Both the position numbers and the translations under genes were made by a program. A DNA stretch of 64,000 bases. It comes from Agrobacterium larrymoorei. GTDB lineage: Bacteria; Pseudomonadota; Alphaproteobacteria; Rhizobiales; Rhizobiaceae. Below the pieces are notes generated by a model, which was not told the origin of the DNA, ran no database searches, and saw nothing but the letters and a program-made list of their open reading frames with translations. The DNA lies in contig NZ_CP039691.1 in assembly GCF_005145045.1 (NCBI RefSeq), positions 1,562,001-1,626,000 of the forward strand, given 5' to 3'. The number at the start of each line of letters is the position of its first letter. Within the stretch, counting starts at the first letter, position 1. This document shows positions 18,101 to 26,515 of this stretch, in pieces.

Positions 18101-18632
18101 AGTTGGATTCGAGCTTTACCAGCAGATGCTGGAAGAGGCCGTGGCCGAGGTGAAGGGTGAGGACGAGGTGATCGATACCGGCTGGTCACCACAGATTTCT
18201 GTCGGCACCTCTGTCATGATCCCGGAAAATTATGTCCCGGATCTGCATCTGCGCATGGGCCTCTATCGCCGCCTTGGCGAGTTGACCGATCTTGGCGAAA
18301 TCGATGGCTTCGGAGCAGAGATGATCGACCGCTTCGGTCCGCTTCCGAAAGAAGTGCAGCACCTGCTCAAGATCGTTTACGTCAAGTCGCTGTGCCGCAC
18401 CGCCAATGTCGAGAAGCTGGATGCAGGGCCGAAGGGCGTCGTCGTGCAGTTCCGCAACAAGCAGTTCCCGAACCCGGCAGCTCTTGTCGGTTACATCGGC
18501 AAGCAGGGCTCGATGGCGAAGATCAGGCCTGACCATAGCGTGTTCCTGACACGCGATCTGCCGACGCCGGAGAAGCGTCTCGCGGGTGCAGCGATGGTAA
18601 TGACGCAACTGGCGGAACTCGCCAAATCATAA
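15123..18632 (+). CDS. mfd: Transcription-repair coupling factor Mfd
   Basis: Mfd releases RNA polymerase stalled at DNA lesions and recruits UvrA. The 1169-residue protein shows the N-terminal UvrB-homology region (about residues 1-330), a CarD-like polymerase interaction domain (around residues 490-565, ENSLVVHAEHGIGRFVGL), then the RecG-type translocase with GDVGFGKTEVA, DEEQHFG, SATPIPRTLQ and LRGRVGRS, and the C-terminal TRCF domain. Length and domain order are standard. It follows sdhE with a three-base gap. Confidence 0.98.
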   Translation: MIAGIDVKLVASADTPLTIGNVPSGMEALLLADMARAGTSVAYVMSDGHRVSDLEQILGFVAPEIPVLTLPAWDCLPYDRVSPSADTSARRLAALSGLIHHQKKPHPAIVLVTVNAMLQKMAPRDGIESLAFSAKPGNQIKMEEIAARLERNGFDRVATVREVGEFAVRGGILDVFVPGTEEPVRLDFFGDTLESIRTFDPASQRTIGQARSLDLNPMSEVTLTPDTISRFRKNYLSLFGAATRDDALYQAVSEGRRYAGMEHWLPLFYEHLETAFDYLKGFRIVTDHTAREAAVERSKLVHDYFEARRASGQTKGATQGAPYKPVSPSQIYLGGKSFDEALNAINAVRLTPFNEQDSKEKPVATLDAHVGPRWAKSQTESESEERINVFDLAVKHIAERRSKGWKVLITGWSEGSLDRLLQVLNEHGLEKIKPVASLKEVEKLGKGEAAAAVLSLEAGFETPFDGGNLAVIGEQDILGDRMVRRSKRRKRGADFISEVAGLDENSLVVHAEHGIGRFVGLRTIEAAGAPRDCLELHYADDAKLFLPVENIDLLSRYGSDAAEAQLDKLGGGAWQMRKAKLKKRLLDMAGDLIRIAAARLVRKAPVLAAPDGLYDEFAARFPYDETEDQLNAIESIREDLGAGRPMDRLICGDVGFGKTEVALRAAFLAAMNGVQVAVVVPTTLLARQHFRTFSERFRGLPIRVQQASRLVGTKELNLVKKEVADGKTDIVVGTHALLGQGISFANLGLLIIDEEQHFGVKHKERLKELKSDIHVLTLSATPIPRTLQLAMTGVRELSLITTPPVDRMAVRTFISPFDALVIRETLMREHYRGGQSFYVCPRLADLADIHAFLQSDVPELKVAVAHGQMAAGELEDIMNAFYDGKYDVLLSTTIVESGLDVPTANTLIVHRADMFGLAQLYQLRGRVGRSKVRAFALFTLPVNKVLTTMAERRLKVLQSLDTLGAGFQLASHDLDIRGAGNLLGEEQSGHIKEVGFELYQQMLEEAVAEVKGEDEVIDTGWSPQISVGTSVMIPENYVPDLHLRMGLYRRLGELTDLGEIDGFGAEMIDRFGPLPKEVQHLLKIVYVKSLCRTANVEKLDAGPKGVVVQFRNKQFPNPAALVGYIGKQGSMAKIRPDHSVFLTRDLPTPEKRLAGAAMVMTQLAELAKS

Positions 18633-18757
18633 GGGTTTCGCCCGCCCGATTCTTACCGCGAATTAATGAAACGGACATGATGCGGTAGACGTTTAAAGCA
18701 TAGTCTTCATGCAGCGGAAGGATACGTTCTTCCGCCGCTAAACCAAGGAGCAAGACT

Positions 18758-19084
18758 ATGTTGACTACCATGAACAGGTTTGTCACCGCTGGTCTGGTTG
18801 CTTTGACAATTGCGGGCACCACAATTGCCACCACCAGCCAGGCAGAAGCACGCAACTATCATCATGGAGGCGGAGTTGCCGCTGGTATCGCTGGCGGACT
18901 TCTCGGTGGCGCGCTCATTGCTGGCGCCATGGGCGGTCCCGCCTACGCCGCACCGGCATATGGCCCACCCGTCTATTACGGACCTCCGCCCGCTTATTAC
19001 GAACCGGTCTACCGCCGCTGCCACTATGAATGGCGTCATAATGGCTGGGGAGAACGATATCAGGTAGAGGTTTGCTACAGGTAA
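18758..19084 (+). CDS. Small secreted Gly/Pro/Tyr-rich protein
   Basis: A 108-residue protein with a signal peptide (cleavage near residue 31, SQAEA-RN), a glycine-rich hydrophobic stretch (GGGVAAGIAGGLLGGALIAGA in pieces, about 37-58) that could span or insert in a membrane, a Pro/Tyr-rich linker (about 62-85) and a C-terminus with two cysteines (RRCHYEW..EVCYR). It resembles the small envelope proteins common in rhizobia; no enzymatic function is suggested. A GGAGC ribosome-binding site and a GCGGAAG..CTTCCGC hairpin precede it. Confidence 0.8.
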   Translation: MLTTMNRFVTAGLVALTIAGTTIATTSQAEARNYHHGGGVAAGIAGGLLGGALIAGAMGGPAYAAPAYGPPVYYGPPPAYYEPVYRRCHYEWRHNGWGERYQVEVCYR

Positions 19085-19145
19085 TCAGAACGTCGAAAAG
19101 CTTATGAGAATGCAAGCGTTCCCATTCCAAGGTGGGAGCGCTTTT

Positions 19146-20075
19146 CTATTGGTCTTCGGGGGTAATCGCAACCGCGACATTCTGGTCGGCGGCAGCAACT
19201 GACGTTGGCAGCGGTACTTTTCTCTGCTTTTCCCGGATCAGCGTCAGCAGGCCGGAACCGATGATCAGCGCTATGCCCACCAGCATCCAGCTATCGATAG
19301 CATCCCCGAAAATAAGATAGCCGAAGAGAATCGCCCAGAGCATCTGGCTATATTGGGTTGGCCCGATAACCGCCGCTGGCGCATATTGGGCGGAATACAT
19401 GATGAGGACGTTGGCGAGAGCGCCGAGGAGGCCGTAGCCCGCCAGCAGCAGCCATTGCTCGCCGGTCGGCGGCACGAAGGAGGGAACCATCAGCACGCCG
19501 CAAATGGCAAGACAGCCGAGGACGCCTGCGCCATAGAGCGAAATGTTCTTTTCCTTCGGGCCCATGGCGCGGAAGATCACGATGGAGAGCGCGCCGCAGA
19601 GGCCAGCGATAATTGCGGCGACATGGCCAATCGATAGTTCGCGAAAGCCGGGGCGAAGAATGACCAGCACGCCCGCAAATCCAATAATGACCGCAGACCA
19701 GCGCTTGATGCCCACCTGTTCCTTCAGGAACACGACGGACATGATGGTCACAAAGGAGGGCAGCAGGAAGATAAGCGCAAAGGCTTCGGCCATTGCGAGA
19801 TGCGTAAAGGCGGTAACGCTGGTGACTGCGCCTATGCCGGAAGACACGAAGCGCAACAGCCAGAGCGGTCGGTTCGTGGTTTTGACGATGTCCGTCCACT
19901 TGTCGTTACGCTTGCGAATGAAAGGCAGGGCAAAGAGCCCGAAGACCGCACCGAAGAAGGCGGACTGGATCGGCGAAAGCTGTCCTTCGATGAGTTTGAC
20001 GCTTGCGTCGCTCCAGGCATAGGCGGCGAATGCGGCGAAGGCGAGCAGAATGCCCTTCAACGTGCTGTCTGACAC
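19146..20075 (-). CDS. EamA/DMT-family transporter
   Basis: A 309-residue inner-membrane protein with about ten hydrophobic segments arranged as two EamA repeats (roughly residues 8-140 and 150-280), typical of the drug/metabolite transporter superfamily exporting amino acids, metabolites or drugs. The substrate cannot be read from sequence. The start codon is GTG (20075) with a weak ribosome-binding site. It is convergent with the preceding secreted-protein gene and 79 bases downstream of the DsbA-like gene on the same strand. Confidence 0.88.
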   Translation of the reverse strand: MSDSTLKGILLAFAAFAAYAWSDASVKLIEGQLSPIQSAFFGAVFGLFALPFIRKRNDKWTDIVKTTNRPLWLLRFVSSGIGAVTSVTAFTHLAMAEAFALIFLLPSFVTIMSVVFLKEQVGIKRWSAVIIGFAGVLVILRPGFRELSIGHVAAIIAGLCGALSIVIFRAMGPKEKNISLYGAGVLGCLAICGVLMVPSFVPPTGEQWLLLAGYGLLGALANVLIMYSAQYAPAAVIGPTQYSQMLWAILFGYLIFGDAIDSWMLVGIALIIGSGLLTLIREKQRKVPLPTSVAAADQNVAVAITPEDQ

Positions 20076-20154
20076 GGGAACACCAGATGGAATGAATGGG
20101 ACCGGTAACCGACAGCAAAAGCCGGTCCCGAACGGGACCGACCGAAACCATAGG

Positions 20155-20826
20155 TCAGTTCAATGCCCTATGCTCTTCCGCTTTCATTTTGGCAATATCC
20201 CGCAGTGCATTAATTAGAACGTCCTGCGTTTGCGCACCGCTGACGGCGTATTTCTGATCCAGAATGAAGAAGGGGACCCCGGATACGCCCATTTGCTGCG
20301 CCGCATCAATTTCCGCCTTGATCGTGTCCTTATCGGCATCCGAGCTCAGCAGACGGCGCACCAGTTCACGGTCCATGCCGTTCTCGCCGGCAATATCGAT
20401 CAGCACCGCATGGTCGCCGATGTTGCGACCTTCCTCGAAGTTGGCCTTGAACAAAGCGGTTACAATTTTGTCCTGAAGCTCACGGCCTTCGGAGTGAGCC
20501 CAGAGCGAAAGCCGGTGTGCATCCAGCGTGTTGGGACCAACCTTGATGGCATCGAAATTATAATCGATGCCGACTTCCTTGCCGAGTTCAGTCAGCGTGC
20601 CGTGGATTTGATCCACGCGTTCCTTGCCGCCGAGCTTCTTTTCCAATTCGGCTTTCTGGTCCACGCCTTCCGGCGGGTAATCCGGATTTAGCTGGTAAGG
20701 GCGCCAGTTGATGTCGACGCTGATTTCATCCTGCACTTCGGCCAAAGCCAGATCCAGACGCGCCTTGCCGAGATAGCACCACGGGCAGACCATGTCCGAG
20801 ACGACGTCGATGACAATGCGTTGCAT
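20155..20826 (-). CDS. DsbA-family (FrnE-like) thioredoxin-fold oxidoreductase
   Basis: A 223-residue protein starting MQRIVIDVVSDMVCPWCYLG, with the CPWC redox motif at residues 14-17 at the start of a thioredoxin fold interrupted by a helical insertion, and the cis-proline segment GVSGVPFF near residue 175. It lacks a signal peptide, so unlike true DsbA it acts in the cytoplasm. FrnE-like members are disulfide isomerase/oxidoreductases sometimes linked to stress tolerance. The longer upstream frame is discarded because family proteins begin at this start. Confidence 0.9.
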   Translation of the reverse strand: MQRIVIDVVSDMVCPWCYLGKARLDLALAEVQDEISVDINWRPYQLNPDYPPEGVDQKAELEKKLGGKERVDQIHGTLTELGKEVGIDYNFDAIKVGPNTLDAHRLSLWAHSEGRELQDKIVTALFKANFEEGRNIGDHAVLIDIAGENGMDRELVRRLLSSDADKDTIKAEIDAAQQMGVSGVPFFILDQKYAVSGAQTQDVLINALRDIAKMKAEEHRALN

Positions 20827-20921
20827 GGTGCTTTCCTTTTCGATTTTACACAGTTCACCCCATCTAGGGCGTGAGCCGTGAGGGCACAAGGCGTTACCAA
20901 AAAGGAACCGCCTGCAGGTTT

Positions 20922-22748
20922 TTACTGCGCGCGCGTATCCCACCATGTTTGTTTCTGATTGCCGGTAAGCGGCGTCGTGTCTGGCCGCGCAATATATTTC
21001 CAGCGTGCGACCCACTGAGCGCCGATGGAGTAGAGCGGAATGACATAATGGCCCGCCGTCAAAAGACGGTCATAGGCGCGCACTGCAACCTCGAAATCCT
21101 CAGTCTCCCGCGCCTGCAACAGCGCCTCGATCATCCGGTCGATATCCGTGTCGGCAACACCGGCATAGTTGAAGCTGCCATTGGCATCTTTGGAAACGGA
21201 GCCCCAGCGGTTGATCTGCTCCGCCCCCGGCGAGAGCGATGATGGGTAGGAGCGGATGATCATATCGTAGTCGAAGCCGTTGGAGCGCGACTGATACTGG
21301 CCGTCATCCACGGAGCGAATCGCCATATCGACGCCGATCAGGCGCAGCGAGCGCTGGTAGGCCAGCGCAATGCGCTCCTGCGCGGGGTTTTGCGTCATGA
21401 GTTCGAAGGCAAGCGGCCTGCCTTTGGCATCGGACATCTCGCCCTTTTTGATGGTGTAGCCCGCTTCCTTCAGCGTATCGACCGCCAGCTTCAAGACTGT
21501 GCGATCGGCGCCGGAGCCATCGCTTTTCGGCATCTCATAGGTGCCTGCAAGAATGTCCGGCGGCAGGCGCTTGGCCGCATCGCCGAGCAGAGCCAGTTCC
21601 TTTTGGTTTGCCGCGTTGCCATAAGCGCCGAGCGTCGAGTTCTGCCAGAAGCTCTGGCTTCGCTTGAATGCACCGCCCAGAATGTTGCGGTTCATCCACT
21701 CGAAATCCATGGCGTAGGACAAGCCCTCACGGACCTTTTCATCCGCAAAAATCGGCCTGCGGGTGTTGAAGATCAAGCCGAACATGCCGGTCGGCAAACG
21801 TGATTCGAAAATGTCGCGGGCGATATCGCCGCGCTGGACGGCCGGGAAGTTGTAGGCCTGGCCCCAGTGGGAGGTATCGGACGTCCCGTTGATCGCGTCA
21901 CCTTCGGGGTAGATGTCGATATCTCCCTTCTTGAAGGCCTCGAACATGGTCGTGACCTGAAGGAAGTAAGTCACGCTGATCTGGTCGTAATTATCGAAGC
22001 CGATTTTGACCGGCACATCCTTGCCCCAGTAATTGGGGTCACGTTCCCAGACGATCTGCTCGCCTAGCCTCAGCGATTTGATTCGGTATGGCCCCGAACC
22101 CACGACAGGACCGACACCGCCCTGATCGAATGTCTTGGGGTCGATGGCATGGGCAGGCAGAATGGGGGTGGAGGAGGCGAGGATCAGCGGCGTCTCGCGA
22201 TTCGCTTTATCGTTGAAGGTGAAGCGCACGCTACGCTCGCCGACTTTCTCCATTTTCGCCACGCCGTTTAGACGGCTGTCGAAAGGCGGGCGGCCTTTTT
22301 CCTTCAAAAGATTGAAGGTGAAAATCACATCTTCCGGCGTGACCGGCTTGCCATCCTGCCAATGCGCTTTCGGGTTGAGATTGAACTGGATGAAGCTGCG
22401 CTCATCGTCCCATTCGGCGCTTTCCGCAAGAAGGCCATAAAGGGAGAAGGGCTCGTCATGGGAGCGCTGCATCAGCGGTTCGTAAAGCAGATTACCGAAT
22501 TCCGGGTCCCAGACACCGCGCGCGGTGGTGCGCATTCCTTTTAAAATGAAGGGGTTGAGGCTATCGAAAGTGCCGACGACGCCGTAGGAGACGCGACCGC
22601 CCTTCTTCACATCGGGGTTCACATAAGGCAGGTTTTTGAAGTCTGCGGGCAGGGCAGGTTTGCCGTGCATGGATATCCCGTGCAGAGGTTCCGCCAGCGC
22701 CATGCCAGAAATGAGGAGGGCTGGAATGAACGCCAAAAGGCTTCGCAT
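20922..22748 (-). CDS. Extracellular solute-binding protein, family 5 (YejA-like oligopeptide)
   Basis: A 608-residue periplasmic binding protein of the oligopeptide/nickel type with signal peptide (MRSLLAFIPALLISGMALA). The VSYGVVGTFDSLNPF opening, the VTPEDVIFTFNLLK segment and the VVGSGPYRI motif are typical of family 5. The overall pattern is closest to YejA-type proteins, which deliver oligopeptides to the YejBEF permease; this is judged from memory. No permease or ATPase gene is adjacent, so it is an orphan receptor. An alternative ATG six codons upstream is less likely. Confidence 0.9.
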   Translation of the reverse strand: MRSLLAFIPALLISGMALAEPLHGISMHGKPALPADFKNLPYVNPDVKKGGRVSYGVVGTFDSLNPFILKGMRTTARGVWDPEFGNLLYEPLMQRSHDEPFSLYGLLAESAEWDDERSFIQFNLNPKAHWQDGKPVTPEDVIFTFNLLKEKGRPPFDSRLNGVAKMEKVGERSVRFTFNDKANRETPLILASSTPILPAHAIDPKTFDQGGVGPVVGSGPYRIKSLRLGEQIVWERDPNYWGKDVPVKIGFDNYDQISVTYFLQVTTMFEAFKKGDIDIYPEGDAINGTSDTSHWGQAYNFPAVQRGDIARDIFESRLPTGMFGLIFNTRRPIFADEKVREGLSYAMDFEWMNRNILGGAFKRSQSFWQNSTLGAYGNAANQKELALLGDAAKRLPPDILAGTYEMPKSDGSGADRTVLKLAVDTLKEAGYTIKKGEMSDAKGRPLAFELMTQNPAQERIALAYQRSLRLIGVDMAIRSVDDGQYQSRSNGFDYDMIIRSYPSSLSPGAEQINRWGSVSKDANGSFNYAGVADTDIDRMIEALLQARETEDFEVAVRAYDRLLTAGHYVIPLYSIGAQWVARWKYIARPDTTPLTGNQKQTWWDTRAQ

Positions 22749-23070
22749 GTCACTATCCTGTCGCATTCAGGCTATTGAGTGAGGCTCCTGGCCTCCGGCG
22801 CTCAACTGCCCTTACTTGTTTTGATTCCTGCGGGAATGTATCACACGCGAATAAGGCAGGCATCCGACGAAGGAAATCTTGATCGGTGCAGGGAAAATCT
22901 AAAAGAAGTGCTGGATATCCCGGTGAACGGGATGTAACAGGATTGCCGAAACAGTCGGGTCACGCATTTGCCTCATTTAAACGACAGTGGAACGGGCAGA
23001 CGGATACCGGTGATGTTGAGCAGGGCGCGTCGTTCTGCTTGGCATAAAAAATTCAGGAGACGGAACTCTT
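22749..23070. other. Intergenic region, divergent promoters only
   Basis: 322 bases between the divergent binding-protein gene and the IalB gene. No open frame with a ribosome-binding site, no repeat shared with the rest of the window and no convincing hairpin was found. It should carry the two divergent promoters; the last 20 bases hold the CAGGAGACGGA ribosome-binding site of the IalB gene. Confidence 0.6.
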
Positions 23071-23718
23071 ATGAAGCAAATCGCAAACACATTCACCCGC
23101 GCAGGCCTGTCTGCCCTCGTTCTTTCCCTGGGCGCCGTGTCTGTACCGGCTGTTTCTCAGGCTCAGCAGGCTGCCGCTCCGGCAGGCGCACCGCCACTTG
23201 GCTGGTTCAAGACCTGCAGCAAGCAGGAAGACAATGATGTTTGCGTGGTGCAGAACGTCGTACTCGCCCAGAACGGCCAGATGATCACGGCTGTCGGCCT
23301 GATCACTGTCGAAGGCAAGGTCAACCGCAAGCTGCTTCAGGTTTCGGTACCGACCGCTCGCCTTCTTCCTCCGGGCGTCGTCATGCAGATCGATGGTGGT
23401 AAGGGCCAGAAGCTGGACTACGCAGTCTGCCTTCCCGACAAGTGCACAGCTGAAGTGCCGCTGACGGACGCCATGATCGCAAGCATGAAGAAGGGCACCG
23501 AGGTCGTCTTCACATCCATCAACTTCCGTCGCGCTCCAAACCCGATCAAGATTGCTCTTACGGGCTTCACCGGCGCTTATGACGGCCAGCCGATCAGCCA
23601 GTCTCAGCTTGCTGAAAGCCAGCGTTCGCTGCAGGAAGGCATGCAGAAGAAGGCTGAAGAAGCGCGTAAGAAGCTCGAAGCTGCTCAGGACGCTGCAAAG
23701 GCTAAGCCTGCCAACTAA
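23071..23718 (+). CDS. Invasion-associated locus B (IalB) family periplasmic protein
   Basis: A 215-residue exported protein with a signal peptide (about residues 1-31, ending VSQAQ). It is followed by the IalB domain, recognised by GWFKTCSKQEDNDVCVVQN and the LDYAVCLPDKCTAEV pair of cysteines, and by an Ala/Lys/Glu-rich C-terminal helix (about 185-215) that may form a coiled coil. IalB was named from Bartonella erythrocyte invasion, but homologues are widespread in free-living rhizobia and their role is unclear. It is monocistronic, closed by a strong terminator. Confidence 0.9.
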   Translation: MKQIANTFTRAGLSALVLSLGAVSVPAVSQAQQAAAPAGAPPLGWFKTCSKQEDNDVCVVQNVVLAQNGQMITAVGLITVEGKVNRKLLQVSVPTARLLPPGVVMQIDGGKGQKLDYAVCLPDKCTAEVPLTDAMIASMKKGTEVVFTSINFRRAPNPIKIALTGFTGAYDGQPISQSQLAESQRSLQEGMQKKAEEARKKLEAAQDAAKAKPAN

Positions 23719-23738
23719 TCGGTCTCGATTGAGAGACG

Positions 23739-23770
23739 AAAAAACCGGCCTGCAAGGGCCGGTTTTTTTA
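23739..23770 (+). terminator. Rho-independent terminator after the IalB gene
   Basis: AAACCGGCC-TGCAA-GGCCGGTTTTTTT: a 9-base perfect stem followed by seven Ts, 20 bases beyond the stop. The As on the 5' side also allow it to act for the convergent hspQ transcript. Confidence 0.92.
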
Positions 23771-23798
23771 TGCGCGGTTTCGGTTTTCCGTGGGCGGC

Positions 23799-24128
23799 TT
23801 AATGCGTCATGGCCGATTTCGGGCGAAACTCACCGTTGGGAGCGGTGTCGAAAATGCGCGTGATGTTTGGGTTGCGCAGCGGCTGCTCGCTTTCATCATG
23901 AATGAGGTTCTGCTCAGAAACATAGGCGACATATTCGGTCTCCTCGTTTTCTGCCAGAAGATGATAAAAGGGCTGGTCGCGGTCAGGGCGTATCTCAGCG
24001 GGAATCGCGTTCCACCATTCCTCGGTATTCGCGTATTCTGGGTCTACGTCGAATATCACACCGCGGAACGGAAACACCCGGTGACGAACAACTTCGCCGA
24101 TCGTGAATTTTGCGTTTCGTTGTTTCAT
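23799..24128 (-). CDS. hspQ: Heat shock protein HspQ (YccV family)
   Basis: A 109-residue hemimethylated-DNA-binding/YccV-like beta-barrel protein. Motifs are KFTIGEVVRHRVFPFRGVIFDVDPE and the PFYHLLAENEE segment. In enterobacteria HspQ is a heat-induced specificity enhancer of Lon protease. It is monocistronic and convergent with the IalB gene; no sigma-32 promoter was clearly identified upstream. The upstream gap to the glnA terminator (24129-24317) holds no other gene. Confidence 0.93.
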   Translation of the reverse strand: MKQRNAKFTIGEVVRHRVFPFRGVIFDVDPEYANTEEWWNAIPAEIRPDRDQPFYHLLAENEETEYVAYVSEQNLIHDESEQPLRNPNITRIFDTAPNGEFRPKSAMTH

Positions 24129-24317
24129 GGCATGTCATCCTTTCCCCATACAATTTGGGGTATCATGCGGAAATATCAAGATGCAGCATTTCCGCGGCTG
24201 TATTCATCAAGACCTGATCGCGACTGCCAAGTGTAACGCCGGATGACCTTGAAAAGTTTCTTATTCGGCATTCAAGCGCCGATCACCGGGCGCCATCTTT
24301 TCGGAGAGACAAAGAAA

Positions 24318-24341
24318 AAAGGCGCCCCGAAGAGCGCCTTT
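24318..24341 (-). terminator. Rho-independent terminator after glnA
   Basis: On the minus strand, AAAGGCGCTCTTCGGGGCGCC followed by a TTTTTTC tract, nine bases beyond the glnA stop codon. Confidence 0.88.
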
Positions 24342-24349
24342 CGTAAGTC

Positions 24350-25759
24350 TTATGCCGAGTAATACATGTCGAATTCGACAGGATGTGGCGTCATTTCGAA
24401 GCGCATGACTTCCTGCATCTTCAATTCGATGAAGGCATCGATCTGGTCGTCATCGAACACGCCGCCAGCGGTCAGGAACTTGCGATCCTTGTCGAGGCTT
24501 TCCAGCGCTTCACGCAGCGAACCGCAGACCGTTGGGATCTTCTTCAGTTCCTTCGGCGGCAGATCGTAGAGATCCTTGTCCATCGGCTTGCCGGGATGGA
24601 TCTTGTTCTTGATGCCGTCCAGACCAGCCATCAGCATGGCTGCGAAACCGAGATACGGGTTCTGGGTGGGGTCCGGGAAGCGAACTTCGACGCGCTTTGC
24701 CTTCGGGTTGGAGCCGAAAGGAATACGGCAGGACGCCGAGCGGTTACGCGCGGAGTAGGCCAGCAGAACCGGTGCTTCGTAGCCTGGAACCAGACGCTTG
24801 TAGGAGTTGGTCGTCGGGTTGGTGAAAGCGTTGATGGCCTTGGCGTGCTTGATGATGCCGCCAATGTAGTAGAGGCAGGTTTCGGACAGACCGGCATATT
24901 CATCGCCAGCGAAGGTTGGCTTGCCGCCCTTCCAGATGGACTGGTGAACGTGCATGCCCGAGCCGTTGTCGCCATAGATCGGCTTCGGCATGAAAGTTGC
25001 CGTCTTGCCGTAGGCGTTTGCGACCTGATGCACGACGTACTTGTAGATCTGCATCTTGTCGGCGCTGGATACCATCGTGTCGAACTTTACACCCAGCTCG
25101 TGCTGAGCGGAGGCGACTTCGTGGTGGTGCTTTTCAACGACAACGCCCATTTCGCCGAGAACGGTCAGCATTTCGGAGCGCATGTCCTGAAGGCTGTCGA
25201 CTGGCGGCACGGGGAAGTAGCCGCCCTTGACGCGTGGGCGGTGACCGAGGTTGCCGGTCTCGTAATCGGTGTCGTCGTTGGATGGCAATTCGGACGAATC
25301 GAGCTTGAAGCCCGTGTTATACGGGTCGGCCTTGTACTTGACGTCGTCGAAGACGAAGAATTCAGGCTCAGGACCAACGAAGATCGTGTCGCCGATACCG
25401 GAAGCCTTGAGGTAGGCTTCGGCCTTCTTGGCCGTGCCGCGCGGGTCACGGTTATAGGCTTCGCCGGAAACCGGGTCGAGAATGTCGCAGAAGATGACCA
25501 TGGTGGACTGCGCGAAGAACGGGTCCATGTGCACGGTTGCCGGATCGGGCATCAGCACCATGTCGGACTCGTTGATGGCCTTCCAGCCGCCAATCGAGGA
25601 GCCGTCGAACATGACGCCATCGGCGAACATGTCTTCGTCAACGCAAACCACGTCCATGGTTACGTGCTGAAGCTTGCCTTTGGGATCGGTGAAACGCAGG
25701 TCAACGAACTTTACGTCGTTGTCCTTGATCTGCTTAAGGATATCGTTTGCAGTCGTCAT
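24350..25759 (-). CDS. glnA: Glutamine synthetase type I (GlnA)
   Basis: GlnA makes glutamine from glutamate, ammonia and ATP as a dodecamer. The 469-residue length is standard for GSI. Visible signatures are [20 protein letters not shown], the [19 protein letters not shown]-binding motif and the adenylylation site segment [10 protein letters not shown] (tyrosine near residue 398), so activity is expected to be controlled by GlnE. It follows glnB by 67 bases that contain a stem-loop, and is closed by its own terminator; rhizobial glnA is usually expressed both from the glnB sigma-54 promoter and from its own. Confidence 0.98.
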   Translation of the reverse strand: MTTANDILKQIKDNDVKFVDLRFTDPKGKLQHVTMDVVCVDEDMFADGVMFDGSSIGGWKAINESDMVLMPDPATVHMDPFFAQSTMVIFCDILDPVSGEAYNRDPRGTAKKAEAYLKASGIGDTIFVGPEPEFFVFDDVKYKADPYNTGFKLDSSELPSNDDTDYETGNLGHRPRVKGGYFPVPPVDSLQDMRSEMLTVLGEMGVVVEKHHHEVASAQHELGVKFDTMVSSADKMQIYKYVVHQVANAYGKTATFMPKPIYGDNGSGMHVHQSIWKGGKPTFAGDEYAGLSETCLYYIGGIIKHAKAINAFTNPTTNSYKRLVPGYEAPVLLAYSARNRSASCRIPFGSNPKAKRVEVRFPDPTQNPYLGFAAMLMAGLDGIKNKIHPGKPMDKDLYDLPPKELKKIPTVCGSLREALESLDKDRKFLTAGGVFDDDQIDAFIELKMQEVMRFEMTPHPVEFDMYYSA

Positions 25760-25797
25760 ATGAATGTTCCTTGAGTGTAATGATCAACGCGGTGATG

Positions 25798-25821
25798 CCT
25801 GAGCCTGAAAATTGGCTCAGG
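25798..25821 (-). promoter_or_regulatory. Intercistronic stem-loop between glnB and glnA
   Basis: CCTGAGCC-N8-GGCTCAGG forms an 8-base perfect stem directly after the glnB stop. On the transcribed strand no T run follows, so it is more likely an RNA-processing or partial-readthrough structure that sets the glnB:glnA ratio than a full terminator. Confidence 0.6.
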
Positions 25822-25826
25822 TCGTT

Positions 25827-26252
<426 letters not shown>

Positions 26253-26515
26253 TTACGATAAAAAATCTGCAGAAATTGATGGATGAGAGGACAAATTGGC
26301 GAAAAACCGTGGGTTTGCGCGATGAAAATTCATGCTGCACTGCCAAAATGTGGCAAAATTAATCAAAATCTTCAGCGAATACAGAAGATTAGCAATAGCT
26401 AAATCCGGCGAGCTTAATGATCAATAATTGTGCTTTTGCATATTATTTGATCTTCTGAATATGCTCAAAAAAGCGCCGATTGCATTTCTTCCGGTTTTGC
26501 GATGAAATTGCAAAT

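Noticed and set aside
24383..25774. A 463-codon open frame on the plus strand opposite glnA
   Set aside because: It is the antisense shadow of a highly codon-biased gene: GlnA is unambiguous on the minus strand, and the antisense translation has no domain and no ribosome-binding site.
26330..26355. NtrC enhancer upstream of glnB
   Set aside because: Only one half of the dyad is convincing; kept as a remark in the sigma-54 entry rather than as a feature.
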